A DNA stretch of 64,000 nucleotides from Mercurialis annua (taxonomy: Eukaryota; Streptophyta; Magnoliopsida; Malpighiales; Euphorbiaceae). The position numbers and the translations under genes are program-made. Within the stretch, counting starts at the first letter, position 1, and every line of letters starts with the position of its first letter. Shown piece after piece: positions 25,621 to 38,346 of the stretch. The notes under the pieces were generated by a model. That model was not told where the DNA came from and made no database searches. It saw nothing but the letters and a program-made list of their open reading frames with translations. The stretch covers positions 23,360,001 to 23,424,000 of the forward strand of contig NC_065575.1 in assembly GCF_937616625.2 (NCBI RefSeq), in the 5' to 3' direction.

Positions 25621-28239
25621 TGTAATACCTCGTGTTTTTCCGGCTAGTTCCGATGAACTTTCCATTATACCTTGGATTTGTTTGAGTTGGTTTGACTTCT
25701 CGAAAACATGGTTTGAAGGTTCATGACCTCTTGAATGATGTTTTATGATGTTTTGAGTGGGGTTTGGGGAATATTAAACTCTCTGGGTCACTCAAGTCTT
25801 AGGAAATCTCAAAAAGGTCACTAAAGTCAATTTTTATACAAAATGGTCACTGAACTATACTTCTTATTACAAAAGGATTCATCCATATAAAACGATGTAA
25901 GAACCTAACATTTTTGCTTACGTGGCATGCCAAAATTACAAAAAGTAACATAGTTCAGTGACCTTTTTGTAATTAAAGGAATAATCCAATGATTTTTTTG
26001 TAGTTCATAAAGAGTTTATTGTTCATTTCGTAACAATTCACTGTTTTTAAAGTCAAATTTCACGTTTTTCCTTCTTGGGCAGAAAAATTAGCGGTCGCCA
26101 ACTTTAGTTAGCGGTCTCCAACTACTTTGCGGTCGCCAACTTGCACTGTACAGTTCGCTGTTTTTCTATAAATACCACCTTATTCGACCTAAATCAGTTT
26201 TGAACTTTTCTTTAAACTCTATTGCGGCTGTCACTCTCAGATTATCATCTCCTATTGATTCCTCAACATATTCTCTTCAATTGTAAGTATTTTAATCAAC
26301 TATTTCAACATTTAATTCCTTAAAACTCATTCATTCGAATTCTTATTAATTATTCTCTATTATATGTTGCTATAGGCTGAATTGAGTTATTATTTTTTTG
26401 GGTTTTCTCTTTTTGATCATTATTAATCTATTTCAAGAGTTTAGTGGTTCTAATCCTTTACTTTGAATTGTAGAGATTGTTAGATATTGGTTTAGTTTAT
26501 TACTTTGGGTGATATAGCATGTTGTATATTATGTTTTGACTTGATTGAAATCTGAGATTTCATACTTTGGGTGTTGTTGTTGTTAATTGTTACTGTTCTT
26601 ACTTGATTAGCTTGGAATCATTGCTTAGACTAAGGGCTATGTGACTTGGCTTGTGGTTATGAATTAAATTATGTTTCTCCTTTTATAAAAATCTGGAAAT
26701 ACCTATAGAAATTGATAATAGGTGGCTAGTTAAGAACCTTACATTGGGTGACTTGAGATCATTGGCTAGAATTAAGTGTGGTAATAAATTGTAGGTTTCT
26801 AAAAGTAATCCGATGTTATAAAGGCATATAAATATGGCTGAAAATTATCTTTTCAAAAGGGTTATTTTGATAGTTCTAATACGTTAGGCTAATTGATTGA
26901 ATTGGAAATTGTTGCACAAATCGTTTATAAGTTGAGATAAGTTACCATTGTTTTGATAGTGGATTAAAAAGGTAATGTCAAATCTGAATTGGTTGGTTTA
27001 TAAGTGTTCATAATCATTGTTGTATCTATTTAAAGTGATTTAACACGTTGTGTTTGTTTGGGTAATCTTTTGCCAAGTGTTGGCTTAGGTGTTGGCGTGT
27101 TGTTACAATTGGATTGTTAGTGATGTTAAGTGTTGAGTTCCTTTGTTTTAAAGTTAATATTGTTGGAAAGATATTCCGGATTTTAAAAGTTTGTTTATAC
27201 ATTGGTTTTGGGTGGGTTAGACTTTGGTCGCCCGAGTTGTGGGAAGAAATTGAGCATAGTGATGACTCAGTTGACTCACTACTTTGTAATCACTTATTTC
27301 AGATAAAGTTGATTTGGGTTTTTGCCCACTCTGGTTTATGTTTTAAAGGTCGGGGACTCAACTTAACTTGACTTGTTATTGCTTGTTATTTAATTGAGTA
27401 GTGTGTTATTATGATGGGCTTTATCTTGACTTGTCGTTTGTGCTAGTCATATGTGGTGTCTAGTACTCTTTAGAGTTAGGGTCTGTTTTTAATTATTATT
27501 TATACCTTGTTTAGACTCGTCGACCGTTCGTGTTTCGGAGACGAACCATGATTAAAGATTGCTTGCAGAGTTGTCACGTGGATTAGCAAACAGTGAGTTT
27601 GTACTTACTATTTACCGCTTTATTAAATAAATTATTATTTTAATATCTATATATTGTATACGTACAATTACGAACTGTTGTTCCATTATGGCTCTTAGTT
27701 GGAACATGCTACCTAATGGGCATCATTAGGACTGCGTGCGCACCGGTATTGATCTAGATAAGGTATGTGATATGTGGTGGTAACTCGGTGTGAGCATAGC
27801 TCTCGGGACCAGTAGAGTAACTCGGTGTAGCTCAGATCTCGGGACTCTAGGTATGGATTAAGAGTGGTCGGTGGTAACTCGGTGTAGCTCAGCTCTCGGG
27901 ACCAGGCCTATTGGATTATGGTTATATTTAGAATTGTGGATTAGGGTTCCAACTATTATACGTAATGTTTATATTAAATGTTTTAAAGGGGTTTTAAAGG
28001 TTTTTCACTTGATAAATGTAAATAGTGGTATGAACTGATCTCAGTATATCTGACCCCGTTGTTTTACCAATCTTTTCCAGGGTTATGATTTGAGCAAGTC
28101 AGCTGCTCTCCGATTCTTTATTTCCTCGGAGGTTTTACTTTATATTTTGATAAAGTTAGTAAACTGATTTTAATCTTAGACCGCATAGTAATTAGAAATC
28201 GCATTTGTCTAATACTTGTTATCAGAATTATTCTACTGA
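25621..28239 (+). mobile_element. Long LTR (family A), 3'-truncated, Ty3/gypsy type
   Basis: Begins TGTAATACCTCGTGTTTTTC directly against satellite. It matches, in reverse complement, the LTR at 56296-61437 over its whole preserved length, and is a diverged relative of the LTR at 56912-60029. A TATA-like CTATAAATA lies at 26166-26174. Downstream of ACTGCGTGCGCACCGGTAT there is a small tandem of GTAACTCGGTGTAGCTC units (about 27780-27905). The 3' end is missing: homology to the complete relative stops at about 28239, where satellite resumes, and there is no target duplication. The reading frame at 27114-27371 recurs in the other LTR copy only because the LTRs are homologous. TGTAATACC starts and lengths near 3 kb are typical of Tekay/Del-like chromoviruses; that assignment is an inference. 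Confidence 0.85.
26165..26174 (+). promoter_or_regulatory. LTR TATA box (family A)
   Basis: TCTATAAATA followed by CCACC and TTATTCGACC. The same block is conserved in the related LTRs at 57346 (+) and 61159 (-), consistent with a retroelement promoter. Confidence 0.6.
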
Positions 28240-31200
28240 ATTTGTTTTGTAACGTTTTGAATTTTCATAAGGATTTGTTTCGTAACGCTCTAAACGTTTG
28301 GATATGTTTCGTAACATTTTAAACGTTTTGCTTAAACCGCTAAAAAGGTAAAACGTTTGGATTTATTTTCTAAGGTTTTAAACGTTTGGCTTAAATCTAT
28401 AAAAAGGTGAAATGTTAGGATTTGTTTCGTAACATTTTCAACGTTTGGATTTGTGTTGTAATGTTTTAAACGTTTGGTTTAAATTGCTAAAAAGGTGTAA
28501 TGTTAGGATTTGTTTCGTAACGTTTTAAATGTTTGGCTTAAATCGCTAAAAAGAAGAAATGGAAGGATTTGTTTCGTAACGTTTTAACATTAGGCTTACA
28601 TCGCTAAAAAGGTGAAATGTTAGGATTTGTTTCGTAATATTCTAAACGTTTGGAGTTGTTTCGTACAATTTTAAACGTTTTGCTTCAATCGTTGAAAAGG
28701 TAAAATGTTTGGATTTGTTTTGTAACTTTTTAAACGTTTGGATTAAATTGCTAAAAAGGTAAAAAGTTAGGATTTGTTTCGTAACGTTTTAAACTTTTGA
28801 ATTTGAGTCGTAACGTTTTAAACGTTTGGCTTAAATTGCTAATATGGTGAAACGTTAGGATTTCACTCGTAACGTTTTTACCGTTTAGCTTAAATCGGTA
28901 AAAAGGTGAAATGTTAACATTTGTTTCGTAACGTTTTAAACGTTTGGATTTGTTTCGTAACATTTTAAACGTTTTGCTTAAATCGCTAAAAAGGTAAAAC
29001 ATTTGGATTTGTTTTGTAATGTTTTAAACGTTTGGCTTAATTCGCTAAAAGGGACAAAAGTTAGGATTTGTTTCGTAAGATTTTAAATGTTTGGATTTGT
29101 GTTGTAATGTTTTAAACGTTTGGTTTAAATTGCTAAAAAGGGGAAACGTTAGGATTTCATTTGTAACGTTTTAAACGTTTGGCTTAAATCACTAAAAAGG
29201 TGAAACGTAAGCATTTGTTTTATATTATTTTAAACATTTGGTTTTGATTCGTAACATTTTAAACGTTTTGCTTAAATCGCTAAAAATGTAAAACATTTGC
29301 ATTTGTTTTGTAACGTTTTAAATGTTTAGCTTAAATCCAAAAAGGTCAAATGTTAGAATTTGTTTCCAAATATTTTAAACGTTTGGATTTGTGTCGTAGC
29401 GTTTTAAATTCTTGGCTTAATTTGCTAAAAAGGTGAGACATTAGGATTTGTTTTGTAACGTTTTAAATGTTTGGCTTAAATCGCTAAAAAGATGAAATGT
29501 TAGGATTTGTTTCGTAATGTTTTAGCCGTTGTGCTTAATTCGCTAAAAAAGGTGAAACATTAAGATTGTTTTCTTAACGTTTTAAACGTTTGGATTGATT
29601 TCGTAACATTTTAAACGTTTGGCTTAAATCTCAAATAAGGTGAAACGTTTCGATTTGATTCGAAACGTTTTAAACGTTTGGCTTAAATCGCTAAAAAGGT
29701 GAAACGTTGGGATTTGTTTCGTACCATTTTAAATGTTTGGCTTAAATCGCTAAAAAGGTGAAACGTTAGGATTTGTTTCATAACGTTTAAACGTTTGGAT
29801 TGTTTTTGCAACGTTTTAAATGTTTGGCTTAAATCGCTAAAAAGGTGAAACGTTTCAATTTGTTTCGTAATGTTTGTAAACGTTTGGCTTAAATCGCTTA
29901 AAATGTGAAATATTTGGATTTGTTTCCAAACATTTTAAACGTTTGGCTTAAATCGCTAAAAAGACGAAACATTAGGATTTTTTTGTAACGTTTTAAATAT
30001 TTGGCTTATATCGCTAAAAAGGTGAAATGTTAGGATTTTTTTCGTAATGTTTGTACACGTTTGGCTTAAATCGCTCAAAAGGTGAAATGTTTAAATTTTT
30101 TCCGTAATGTTTTAAACGTTTGGATTGGTTTCGTAACGTATTAAACGTTTGGTTTAAATCGCTAAAAAGGTGATGCGTTTGGATTTGTTTCGTAACGTTT
30201 GTAAACATTTGGCTTAAATAGCTAAAAAGGTAATACGTTTGGATTTGTTTTGTAACTTTTGTATACATTTGGCTTCAATCGCTAAAAAGGAGAAACGTTA
30301 GGATTTGTTTCGTAACGTTTGAAACGTTTGGATTTGTTTCGTAAGGTTTTATACGTTTGGATTGGTTTCATAACGTTTTAAACATTTTGCTTAAATCACT
30401 AAAAAGGTGAAACGTTTGGATTTGTTTCGTAACGTTTGTAAACGTTTTCCATAAAGCAAGAAAAAGGTGAAACATTTTGATTTGTTTTGTAACGTTTTAA
30501 ACGTTTGGAATTGTTTCGTAATGTTTTAAACGTTAGGCTTAAATTGCTAGAAAGGTGAAACGTTTGAATTTGTTTCGCAACGTTTTAAACGTTTGGAATT
30601 GTTTCATAACGTTTTAATAGTTTGGCTTAAATCGCTAAAAAGGTGAAATGTTTGGATTTGTTTCATAACGTTTGTAAAGGTTTGGCTTAAATTGTTAAAA
30701 AGGTGAAACATTTGGATCTTTTTCTTAACATTTTAAATGTTTGGATTGGTTTCGTAAAGTTTTAAATGTTTGCCTTAAATTGATAAAAAGATGAACGCTT
30801 GGATCTGTTTCGTAATGTTTGTAAACGTTTGGCTAAAAACGCTAAGTGAAAGTTTTGGATTCGTTTCGTAACATTTTAAACATTTGGGTTGGTTTTGTAA
30901 CGGTTTAAATGTTTGGTAAAATTACTAAAAAGGTGAAACATTAGGATTTGTTTCGTATTATTTTGAATATTTGGCTTAAATTGCTAAAAAGGTGAAAGGC
31001 TTGGATCTAATTCGTAACGTTTTAAACAATTGATTGGTTTCATAATGTTTTAAACGTTTGGCTTAAATCGCTAAAAAGGGGAAACATTTGGATTTGTTTC
31101 GTAACGTTTGTAAACGTTTGACTTAAATCGCTAAAAAGGTGAAATGTTAGGATCTGTTTCGTAAAATTTGTATACGTTTGGCTTAAATTGCTAAAAAGGG

Positions 31201-31427
31201 GAAATGTTAGGATTTTTTACATAACGTTTTAAACGTTCTGATTTATTTCGTAACATTTTTAATGTTTGGCTTAAATCTCTAAAAAGGTGAACCGATAGGA
31301 TTTGTTTCGTAACGTTTTAAACGTTTGGCTTAAATTGTTAAAAAGGTGAAACGTTAGGATTAGGTTTATAATATTTTAAACGTTTGGCTAAAATCGCTAA
31401 AAAAGTGAAACATTTGGATTTTTCTTG
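28240..31427 (-). repeat. 60-bp satellite array, R orientation, block 2
   Basis: Uninterrupted R-strand satellite, continuing the variant type of 23864-25620. Confidence 0.95.
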
Positions 31428-32502
31428 GGCTAATAATCACCGACGGTCCTCGACCTTTTCTCTGAACTTCGGTAAACGCCCTATACTTTCAAAATCTTCC
31501 CTAAACCCCCCAACCTTTATGGCGGCGCTCATTCACGGTCCTTCTGGACAAAAATACCCCTAAGCGCCGTCTTTTTTTGGCGGCTACAATTCAATAAAAA
31601 AAAAAAGACGGCGCCACGTGTCATCTGACATGTGGCAAAATATCTAAAAAAAATTGAAAAACCCAAAACACCCTTACCACTATTAAACTTTAATTAAAAC
31701 AAAAATAAACAATCAAAGCAAATCAACCCATTCAAATCACTGAATCATTAAAACCGAATAGCCACAACCGAACCCGCCTCCGGTCATCTTCTCAGGTGAG
31801 AAAACGACCAAGCTCGTCGTCTTTTCACCTGAGAAGACGACCGTCTTCTCAGATATGAGAAGACGAGCATCAGCTCGTCTTCTCAGGGGGAAGACGAGCT
31901 GCTGCTCGTCTTCTTCGGTTGGGAAGACGAGCTACTGCTCGTCTTCTCCATTTTTCAGAAGACGAGCAGCAGCTCGTCTTCCCTGAGAAGACGAGCTGCA
32001 ACTCGTCTTCTCCGTTTTTCAGAAGACGAGCAGCAACTCGTCTTCTCAAAGACGAGCTGCTACTCGTCTTCTGCACATCTGTTCTTGGAGAAGAGATGTG
32101 CATCTGTTCTCCAAGAACAGATTCCGATGGGTCGGCGGTGGGCGGCGGGTGCGGTGAGTGGTTCGGGTTGGCGGGCGGTTGTAAATAAATTAACCGTGGG
32201 TTGGGTTTGATTAAGTTAATTTGATTTGGTTTAATATTTTAGGGGGTATTTTGGGTGTTTCAATTTTATTTTGACATTAAATGACGTGTCAATTAACATG
32301 TGGCGCCACTATTTGTTATTTTCCAAAAAAAGGGCAACCGCTAAAACCAAAAGGGTAGTTTCGGCTATAAGGGCCGTGAATGGTGCCGTTTGGATTTGTT
32401 TCGTGAATGGCACCGTTTGGGGGGGTTTAGGGAAGCTTTTGAAAGTATGTGGGTTTACGGAAGCTTAGGACAAAAGTCGAGGACAGTTGGTGATTATTAG
32501 CC
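31428..32502. mobile_element. MULE-like foldback MITE 1
   Basis: Imperfect terminal inverted repeats of about 80 bp begin GGCTAATAATCACC at both ends. They contain TGAACTTCGGTAAAC on the left, equivalent to CTAAGCTTCCGTAAAC on the right, and CTTCCCTAAACCCCCC. The flanking 9-bp duplication is TTTTTCTTG (31419-31427) and TTTGTCTTG (32503-32511), 8 of 9 matching. Nine-bp duplications and long inverted ends are characteristic of Mutator-like non-autonomous elements. An inner inverted pair, GGCGCCACGTGTCATC and its complement, is shared with the element at 43124. The satellite on both sides is in one orientation, so this inserted into the array. It encodes no protein. Confidence 0.85.
31790..32115. 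repeat. Palindrome cassette inside MITE 1
   Basis: A dense cluster of alternating-orientation GAAGACGAGC words forms short palindromes such as AGACGAGCTGCTGCTCGTCT. It ends with an inverted pair built on ATCTGTTCTTGGAG and CTCCAAGAACAGAT. The opposed reading frames here (31870-32103 minus, 31919-32188 plus) are by-products of the repeat. Confidence 0.85.
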
Positions 32503-35500
32503 TTTGTCTTGTAACGTTTTAAACGTTTGGCTTGAATCGCTAAAAAGGTGAAACGTTAGGATTTGTTTCGTAATGTTCTAAAGGTTTGGATGTGTTTCGT
32601 AATATTTTAAACATTTTGCTTAAATTGCTAAAAAGGTAAAACGTCTGGATTTGTTTTGCAACGTGTTAAACGTTTGTCTTAAATCGCGAGAAAGAAAAAA
32701 TGTTAGGATTTGTTTCGTAAGGTATTAAATGTTTGTCTTAAATTGCTAAAAAGGTGAAACGGTAGGATTTGTTTCGTAACGTTTTAAACGTTTGGATTGG
32801 TTTCGTAACGATTTAAACGTTTGGCTTAAATCGCTAAAAAGTAAAACGTTTGGATTTGTTTCGTAACGTTTTAAAGTTTGGATTGGTTTGCTAAAAAGGT
32901 TAAATGTTAGGATTTGATTTGTAAGGTTTTAAACGTCTGGCTTAAATCGCTAAAAAGGTGAAACTTTACGATTGGTTTCGTAACGTTTTAAACGTATGGA
33001 TTTGTATCGTAACGTTTTAAACGTTTGGCTTAAATTGCTAAATAGATGAAACGTTAGAATTTTTTTTGTAACGTTTTCAACGTTTGGATTGGTTCGCTAA
33101 AAAGGTGAAATTTTAGGATTTGTTCCGTAAGGTTTTAAACGTTTGGCTTAAATCGCTAAAAAGATGAAACATTTTGATTTGTTTCGTAATGTTTTAAAAG
33201 TTTGTCTCAAATCGCTAAAAAGTAAAACTTTAGAATTTGTGTCGTAACATTTGTAAACGTTTGGCTTAAATCGCTAAAAAGGTGAAACATTTGGACCTGT
33301 TTCGTAAATGTTCAAACGTTTAGATTGGTTTCATAACGTTTTTAACGTTTGGCATAAATCGCTAAAAAGGTGAAACATTAGGATTTGTTTCGTAACGTTT
33401 TAAACGTCTGGCTTAAATCGCTAAAAAGGTGAAACATTTGGATTTGTTTCGTAACATTTTAAATGTTTGGATTGGTTTCGTAACATTTTAATGGATATGT
33501 TTCGTAATATTTTAAACGTTTGGCTAAATCATTAAAATGGTGAAACGTTTGAATTTATTTCGTAACGTTTTTTGTAAACATTTGGCTTGAATCGTTAAAA
33601 AGGGAAAACGTTTGGATTTTTTTCGTAAAGTTTGTAAACGTTTGGCTTAAATCGTTTAAAAGGCGAAACGTTTGGATTTTATTCGTAACGATCGTAAACA
33701 TTGGTATGGCATCGTAACGTTTTAAACCTTTGGATTTGTTTCGTAACGTTTTAAACATTTGGATTGGTTTCGTAACGTTTTAACAGTTTGGCTTAAATCG
33801 CTAAAACGGGGAAATGTTTCGATTTGTTTCGTAAAGTTTCTAAACGTTTGGCTTAAATCGCTAAAAAGGGGAAACATTTTACACGTTTGGATTTGTTTCG
33901 TAATGTTTTCAAAGTTTGGCTTAAATCAACAAAAAGGTGAAACGTTGGATTTATTTCATAACGTTTGTAAACGTTTGGCTTAAATCGCTAAAAAGGTGAA
34001 ACATTTGAATTTAATTCGTAATGTTTTCAACGTTTGATTGGTTTCGTAACGTTTTAAACGTTTTGCTTAAATTGCTAAAAAGGTGAAACGTTTATATTTG
34101 TTTCGTAACGTTTTAAACGTTTGGATTGGTTTCGTAACATTTTAAACATTTGGCTTAAATCGCTAAAAAGGTCAAACATTTGGATTTGTTTCGTAACGTT
34201 TGTATACGTTTGGCTTAAATTGATAAAAAGGTAAAACCTTTAGATTTGGTTCGTAACGTTTTTAGCTTTAAGATAGGTTTCGTTAGGTTTTATACCTTTG
34301 GCTTAAATTAATAAAAAGGTGAAACGTTTGGATTAGTGTCGTAACGTCTGTAAACGTTTGGCTTAAATCGCTAAAAAGGTGCAACATTTGATTTGTTTCG
34401 TAACGTTTTAAACGTTTGAATCGGTTACGTAACTTTTTTAATGTTTGGCTTAATTCATTAAAAAGGGGAAACGTTTAAATTTGTTTCGTAACATTGTAAA
34501 CATTTGGCTTAAATTGCTAAAAAGGTGAAACGTTTGGATTTTTTCCGTTACATTTGTATATGTTTGGCTTCAATCGCTAAATTGGTGAAACGTTAGGATT
34601 TGTTTCGCAACCTTTTAAACTTTTTGATCTGTTTCGTAATATTTTAAAGGTTTGGCTTAAATCGCTAAAAAGGTGAAACGTTAGGATTTGTGTTGTTTTA
34701 AACGTTTGGATTTGTTTCGTAACATTTTAAACGTTTGGCATAAATCGCTAAAAAGGGGAAACATTTGGATCTGTTTTGTAATGTTTTAAACGTTTGGCTT
34801 AAATCACTAAAAAGGTAAATGTTAGGATTTGTTTTGTAATGTTCTAAGCGTTAGGATTTGTTTCGTAACATTTTAAACTATTTGCTTAAATCCCTAAAAA
34901 GGTAAAACGTTTGCATTGGTTTCATAACGTTTTAAACGTTTGTCTTAAATCTCTAAAAAGGTTAAACGTTTGGATTTGTTTAGAAACGTTTTAAACGTTT
35001 GGCTTAAATCGCTAAAAAGGTAAAACATTAGGATTTGTTTCGTAAAGTTTTAAACGTTTGGCATAAATAGCTAAAAAGGTGAAACGCTAGGATTTGTTTG
35101 TAACATTTTAAACGTTTGGCTTAAATCGCTAAAAATGTGAAATGTTGGCATTTGTTTCTTAACGTGTTAAACATTTGGATTGGTTTCATAACGTTTTCAA
35201 CGTTTGGCTTAAATAGCTAAAAAGGTGAAACGTTTGAATTTGTTTCCTAACGTTTGTAAACGTCTAGCTTAAATCGCTAAAAAGGCGAAACATTTGGATT
35301 TGTTTCAAAACGTTTTAATCATTTGGCTTAAATAGCTAATAAGGCGAAACGTTTGTAAACCTTTGGCTTAAATCGCTAAAAAGGTGATATGTTAGAATTT
35401 GTTTCGTAACGTTATAAATGTTTGCATTGGTTCGCTAAAAAGGTGAAATGTTAGGATTTGTTTCGTAAGGTTTTAAACGTTTGACTTAAATCGCTCATAA

Positions 35501-36562
35501 GGTAAAACCTTTGGATTTGTTTCATAACGTTTTAGAAGTTTGGCTTAAATCGCTAAAAAGGGGAAACGTTTAATTTATTTCATAAGATTTGTAAACGTTT
35601 GGCTTAAATAGCTAAAAAGGTGAAAGGTTAGCATTTGTTTCGTAACATTTGTAAAAGTTTCGCTTAAATCGCTAAAAAGGTGAAAAGTTTGGATTTGTTT
35701 CGTAATAGTTTAAATGTTTGGATTGGTTTCGTAACGTTTTAATTGTTTGGCTTAAATAGCTAAAAAGATAAAACATTAGGATTTGTTTCGTAACGTTTTA
35801 AATGTTGGGCTTAAATTGCTAAAAAGGTGAAATGTTTGGATTGTTTTCGTAACGTTTGTAAACGTTTGGTTTATATCGTTAAAAAGGTGATACGTCTAGA
35901 TTTGTTTCGTAATGTTTGTAAACGTTTGGCTTAAATCGCTAAAATGGCGAAATGTTTGGATTTGTTTCGTAACGTTTTCAATGTTTGGATCGGTTTCATA
36001 ACGTTTTAAACGTTTGGATTAAATCGCTAAAAAGGTGAAACGTTTGGATTTGTTTCGTAAAAATTTAAAAGTTTGGATTGGTTTCGTAACGTTTTAAAAG
36101 TTTGGCTTAAATCACTAAAAAGGTGAAACTTTTGGATTTGTTTCGTAACGTTTGTAAACGTTTGGCTTAAATCGCTAAAAAGGGGAAACGGTTTAAACGT
36201 TTGGATTGGTTTCGTAATGTTTTAAACGTTTGGCTTAAATTGATTAAAAGGTGAAACGTTTGGATTTGTTTGGTAAAGTTTGTAAACGTTTCGTTTAAAT
36301 CGCTAAAAAGGAGAAACGTTTGGATTTAATTCGTAATGTTTTAAACGTTTGAATTGTTTCGTAACGTTTTGGCTTAAATTGCAAAAAAAGGTGAAACGTC
36401 TATATTTGTTTCGTAACGTTTTAAACGGTTGGATTGGTTTCGTAACATTTTAAACGTTTGGCTTAGATCGCTATAAAGGGGAAACGTTTGGATTTGTTTC
36501 GTAACATTTGTAAACGTTTTGCTTAAATCGCTAAAAAGGTGACTTTGGATTTGTTTCGTAAC
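32503..36562 (-). repeat. 60-bp satellite array, R orientation, block 3
   Basis: R-strand satellite up to the GTAAC target duplication of the retroelement. A recurrent rearranged monomer, GGATTGGTTCGCTAAAAAGG or a close variant, appears near 33090, 35420 and 55254, indicating further higher-order copying in the R array. Confidence 0.95.
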
Positions 36563-36777
36563 TGATGGAATGCGCAAATAAAACAATGAAAAAAGGAAGG
36601 AATCCCAAATATCCCACATTGACTATGAAAGAAAGGGAAATAAGGCGCGCTGCAAATACTATAAAAGGGGCACAGCTCCACCCTTCTAATGGGACCGCGC
36701 ATCAAACCTATCATCGCATAACAACTACCTGATCGAATACTCAACGTCAGACTGACATCCGACATCTGGATCCATCA
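36563..36777 (+). repeat. 5' LTR (short) of the Tat-like element
   Basis: Starts TGATGGAATG and ends GGATCCATCA. It aligns to 53858-54055 over its whole length, with blocks such as TCCACCCTTCTAATGGGACC and ATCAAACCTATCATCGCATA identical. The reading frames on the minus strand over both LTRs (36523-36765 and 53759-54043) share MSDVSL and AMIGLM only for this reason. Confidence 0.9.
36659..36666 (+). promoter_or_regulatory. TATA box of the 5' LTR
   Basis: CTATAAAAGGGGCAC sits mid-LTR, as expected for the U3/R boundary. The 3' LTR reads AAGGGAAAGGGGCAC instead and lacks the TATA word, so the two LTRs are not equivalent promoters today. Confidence 0.55.
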
Positions 36778-36779
36778 TT

Positions 36780-36796
36780 TGGCGCCGTCCGTGGGA
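36780..36796 (+). other. Primer-binding site
   Basis: TGGCGCCGTCCGTGGGA begins two bases after the 5' LTR. TGG is complementary to the tRNA 3' CCA end, and TGGCGCCGT-type sites are common in plant Ty3/gypsy elements. Which tRNA is used cannot be fixed from the window. Confidence 0.75.
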
Positions 36797-36833
36797 AAGC
36801 ACAAGAACAAAATTTTACTGATGGGATTGAGCC

Positions 36834-38346
36834 ATGGCGGATGTGAGCAAGAACACAACGGGACCATCGGCGAAAGAAAAAAGCACCTTACCTGGTGTAT
36901 CGGAGATCACGGAGGATAGTCCACGGACCCCCATAGCTCCAGGAGCGGTAGGAAGGTCAGGAATCTTCTTTCAAGGATTCGGGAGTCTGACACCCACACT
37001 AGAAGGGGGGGTCCGGAAAGGATTTGCAGGAAACCCTTGGACTAAATATGGATGGGGCGATGAGGCGTTTAAGAGAAGAGGTGGCCACAGTGGTAGAAGA
37101 GGTAGCCACGGTGGTAGAAGAGGCAACCGAGTCAATCAGGTCGCAGACAACCAACAGCAGGACCCAAAATGTAAATGATAAGAGGACAAGCGGACCGGAA
37201 AAGGAGAACCACAAAGTCGATGATCCGAAAGGGACGAATCCGGAAGTAGTTACGATCGAGGATGTAGAAAAGGAAGAGGCGGAACTGCATGTTCCCAAGC
37301 GATCTGAGATAGAAACGGACAGCGTGGACCTAAAAGAAGTTCAAAGGCTCATCTCAGAAGCAATGCATAAAGTAGTCGAAGAAAAATCAAAAGAGCACGT
37401 CCAAACCAGCAGCATGACGGATGGGAAATCACCTCTGTCGACGAGCGTATTGTCAGAGAAATGGCCGGAAAGACTTAAGATACCCAACTTTGACAACTTC
37501 GACGGCACCGGTTACCCGAAAGCCACATCACCAAATTCTACAACAAGATGCTGCTACTCGTTGTCTCGGACGCAATACTTTGTAAGACATTCCCGACCAC
37601 ACTCTGCCACACAGCGCAGAGATGGCACAACGGCCTAAGAGTCGGATCAATAGCTACCTGGAGCCTACTAAACATAGAATTAGTGATAAGAGTTTTCACA
37701 AATATCCTGCTAAAAATAAGCTCGAAAGAGCTATACAGGTGCAAACAAGGAGAAGGGAAAACAATCATAGCATAAATCGAAAGATTCAACAACGACGCTA
37801 TGAAAATTGAGGACCTAAACAACGACACAGTGGTGCAAGCTCTAAAGAAGGGAACAAGGATGGGAGTGTTAGGAGACAAGCTAGGCTCGAGATACCAAAA
37901 ACATATCAGGAGGTAATGGCGGTGGCTCAGAAATGTATCAATGCAGATGACAGAAGGAGACAAAAACAAACGACGCACCAAAAAAGGAGGAAAGCAAGGG
38001 AAGCGCATCTCAAAGACAGTCCACGCATTCACGAAATGATTATAGCACGAGTCATCAAAGTATTGGCGGATACAACCCGTATGATGAAAATAACCACTAG
38101 AGGAACGATAGCATGTACTCCCATGATTACCGATCAAGGTACTGCAACAGAATAGAGGCATTCACGCCACTAAATACCACAAGAGTGAACGTTCTGATAT
38201 GGGTCAAAGAAAGCAGAACGCCGGTAACATGGCCCATAAAGATGATCCACAGAACCAAAACAAGAGATGAAAACCGATACTGCAAGTTTCACGAGGACTA
38301 CGGGCATGATACGGAGGAATGCTACGACCTGAAAAAGGAAATATAG
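36834..38346 (+). pseudogene. gag pseudogene, Tat-like
   Basis: Coding similarity runs through at least three frames. The first (ATG at 36834, MADVSKNTTG) passes into a second at about 37024 with an acidic, coiled-coil-prone stretch (EEVATVVEEVATVVEEATES), made by a 15-18-bp triplication at 37075-37125, and with FDNFDGTGYP. In a third frame the capsid core follows (about 37520-37790: KMLLLVVSDAILCKTFPTTL, then AQRWHNGLRVGSIATW), matching the retrotransposon gag domain pattern of a short hydrophobic block, CKAFP and RWF/H-x-GL-x-GSI. Next come AVAQKCINADD and a knuckle-like YCKFHEDYGHDTEECYDLKK near 38276-38336. Stops (TAA near 37771, TAG at 38344) and frameshifts show it is dead. Gag would package element RNA. 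Confidence 0.85.

Noticed and set aside
27114..27371. Reading frame MLVMLSVEFLCF, also present at 59945-60220 on the other strand.
   Set aside because: Both lie in homologous LTR copies; the resemblance is DNA homology. The frame is short, has no domain and is not kept in the related LTR at 56912.
31870..32188. Opposed Ser/Arg-rich reading frames in MITE 1.
   Set aside because: They arise from the GAAGACGAGC palindrome cassette.
1..36619. Many 60-135-codon reading frames in the satellite on both strands, with 20-residue periods (for example FSDLSQTFTNVTKQNQ and KRLDLFRNVCKRLA).
   Set aside because: A 60-bp monomer keeps frame by arithmetic. Frames exist on both strands over the same DNA, have no consistent start and are broken at random, so they are shadows of the repeat and not proteins.
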